Shown piece after piece: positions 63,534-64,000 of a DNA stretch of 64,000 nucleotides. Numbering within the stretch: position 1 is the first letter of the stretch; every line of letters begins with the position of its first letter. The position numbers and the translations under genes were made by a program. Below the pieces are notes generated by a model, which was not told the DNA's origin, searched no databases, and was given only the letters and a program-made list of their open reading frames with translations. The DNA comes from Rhodospirillaceae bacterium (GTDB lineage: Bacteria; Pseudomonadota; Alphaproteobacteria; TMED109): the NCBI GenBank assembly GCA_902614225.1, contig CACMKJ010000002.1:1-64000 (forward strand). Reading direction: 5' to 3'.

Positions 63534-64000
63534 TTATAATCCATCACATGACTTTGTAGGTTTTCCAAAAAACTTTAAACAATAATCTTTTGATACTTTT
63601 TGTCCTTGTAAGTCATTAATTATAAAATTTACGACTGCCTCAATTTGTCTTTTGTTTAAATAACTTTTTGCCACTAGTGGCCTATTTTTATCATCCCCTT
63701 CAAAATCAGAAAACTTCATACCAAAACACCTATCATCAATATAAGCTTTTTTATCAAAAAAAGGCATATTTGTGCCAGGTCTGCCACAGGCAATTATTTT
63801 TGTTAACTGTTCTCTATCAAGACCGGTTTCCCTCAGTGATAAAGCAGCTCCTCCATAGCCAGGCCCTCCATCACCATGCCATTTATGACACCCCATACAA
63901 TTACCTTTTTTGTAAGCAGAAAGACCGTAGTCAAACTTTGGCGGTTGTGAGTTAGCGCTGCTAATCATTAAAACCAATAAAATCTTTAAAACGTTATATA
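63534..64000 (-). CDS. secreted c-type cytochrome, 5' end beyond the window
   Basis: The reading frame runs open to the right edge, so the start lies outside; the track start (63977) is an internal TTG. The partial N-terminus YNVLKILLVLMISSANS is a signal peptide. One haem site is seen as GNCMGCHKWHG. MPFFDKKAY may supply the axial Met. Additional cysteines (IIACGRP, DDRCFG, KDYCLK, KSCDGL) suggest disulfides. The RQIEAVVNFIINDLQG helix is the class I cytochrome C-terminal helix. Probably an electron carrier for a periplasmic dehydrogenase encoded beyond the window. Confidence 0.82.
   Translation of the reverse strand, partial: YNVLKILLVLMISSANSQPPKFDYGLSAYKKGNCMGCHKWHGDGGPGYGGAALSLRETGLDREQLTKIIACGRPGTNMPFFDKKAYIDDRCFGMKFSDFEGDDKNRPLVAKSYLNKRQIEAVVNFIINDLQGQKVSKDYCLKFFGKPTKSCDGL

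Noticed and set aside
63668-63955. 95-aa plus-strand ORF opposite the cytochrome c gene
   Set aside because: Antisense to the haem motif region; no signal or domain of its own.
1-64000. tRNA, rRNA, CRISPR, insertion sequence, prophage or riboswitch
   Set aside because: By eye no cloverleaf, repeat-spacer array, transposase, phage gene or known aptamer was found in the gaps; a tRNAscan or Rfam search would be decisive.

Overview
The window reads as chromosome of a very AT-rich, compact, probably marine alphaproteobacterium. The evidence is the long low-GC coding stretches with short gaps, and an alphaproteobacterial order in two blocks: nuoA-N / birA / coaX / rnj / mce / DUF1467 / proS / lolC / lolD / dnaE, and rpsB / tsf / pyrH / frr / uppS / cdsA / dxr / rseP / bamA / ompH / lpxD / fabZ / lpxA / lpxI / lpxB. 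LpxI in place of LpxH and the short ProRS fit that group. Genome style resembles SAR11-like or HIMB59/AEGEAN-169-like lineages, but I cannot name the organism from sequence alone.

Left part (1-18.96 kb) is accessory and mixed in strand. It opens with a CueR-type MerR regulator divergent from a three-gene metal cassette (outer-membrane-like protein, secreted HMA protein, MerT-like membrane protein). Next come small secreted proteins, three of which look like divergent paralogs, a SAF-domain dehydrogenase, a decayed MotA-like gene, an SDR and an iron-type alcohol dehydrogenase. A compact c-di-GMP set follows (PilZ, EAL, GGDEF). Then come an IorAB-type molybdenum hydroxylase, a DsrE-like protein, a cupredoxin, a divergent pair of tiny two-cysteine proteins, and two tandem TRAP solute-binding lipoproteins without their membrane subunits.

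Middle part (18.96-57.45 kb) is one unbroken minus-strand block of 38 genes. It makes lipid A, fatty acids, the outer-membrane assembly machinery, isoprenoids and phospholipid precursors, translation factors, the replicative polymerase, the lipoprotein-release transporter, RNase J, cofactor enzymes and all 14 subunits of respiratory complex I. Neighbours often overlap by a few bases; the largest gap is 65 bp. The cdsA gene appears to lack any ATG/GTG/TTG at its expected start, and rpsB and dxr start with TTG.

Right part (57.5-64 kb) has a HAD-family hydrolase, an acyl-CoA synthetase, an SDR, a quinone-oxidoreductase-like enzyme and the 7-deazaguanine (queuosine precursor) genes queC-queE-queD. 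QueD has an unusual ExxHGH motif in place of CxxxHGH. The window ends inside a secreted cytochrome c gene.

No tRNA, rRNA, CRISPR array, insertion sequence or prophage was seen. The least explained items are the three-member secreted family at 1.9-6.3 kb, the metal cassette, the two-cysteine pair at 15.1-15.7 kb, the QueD variant and the cdsA start.
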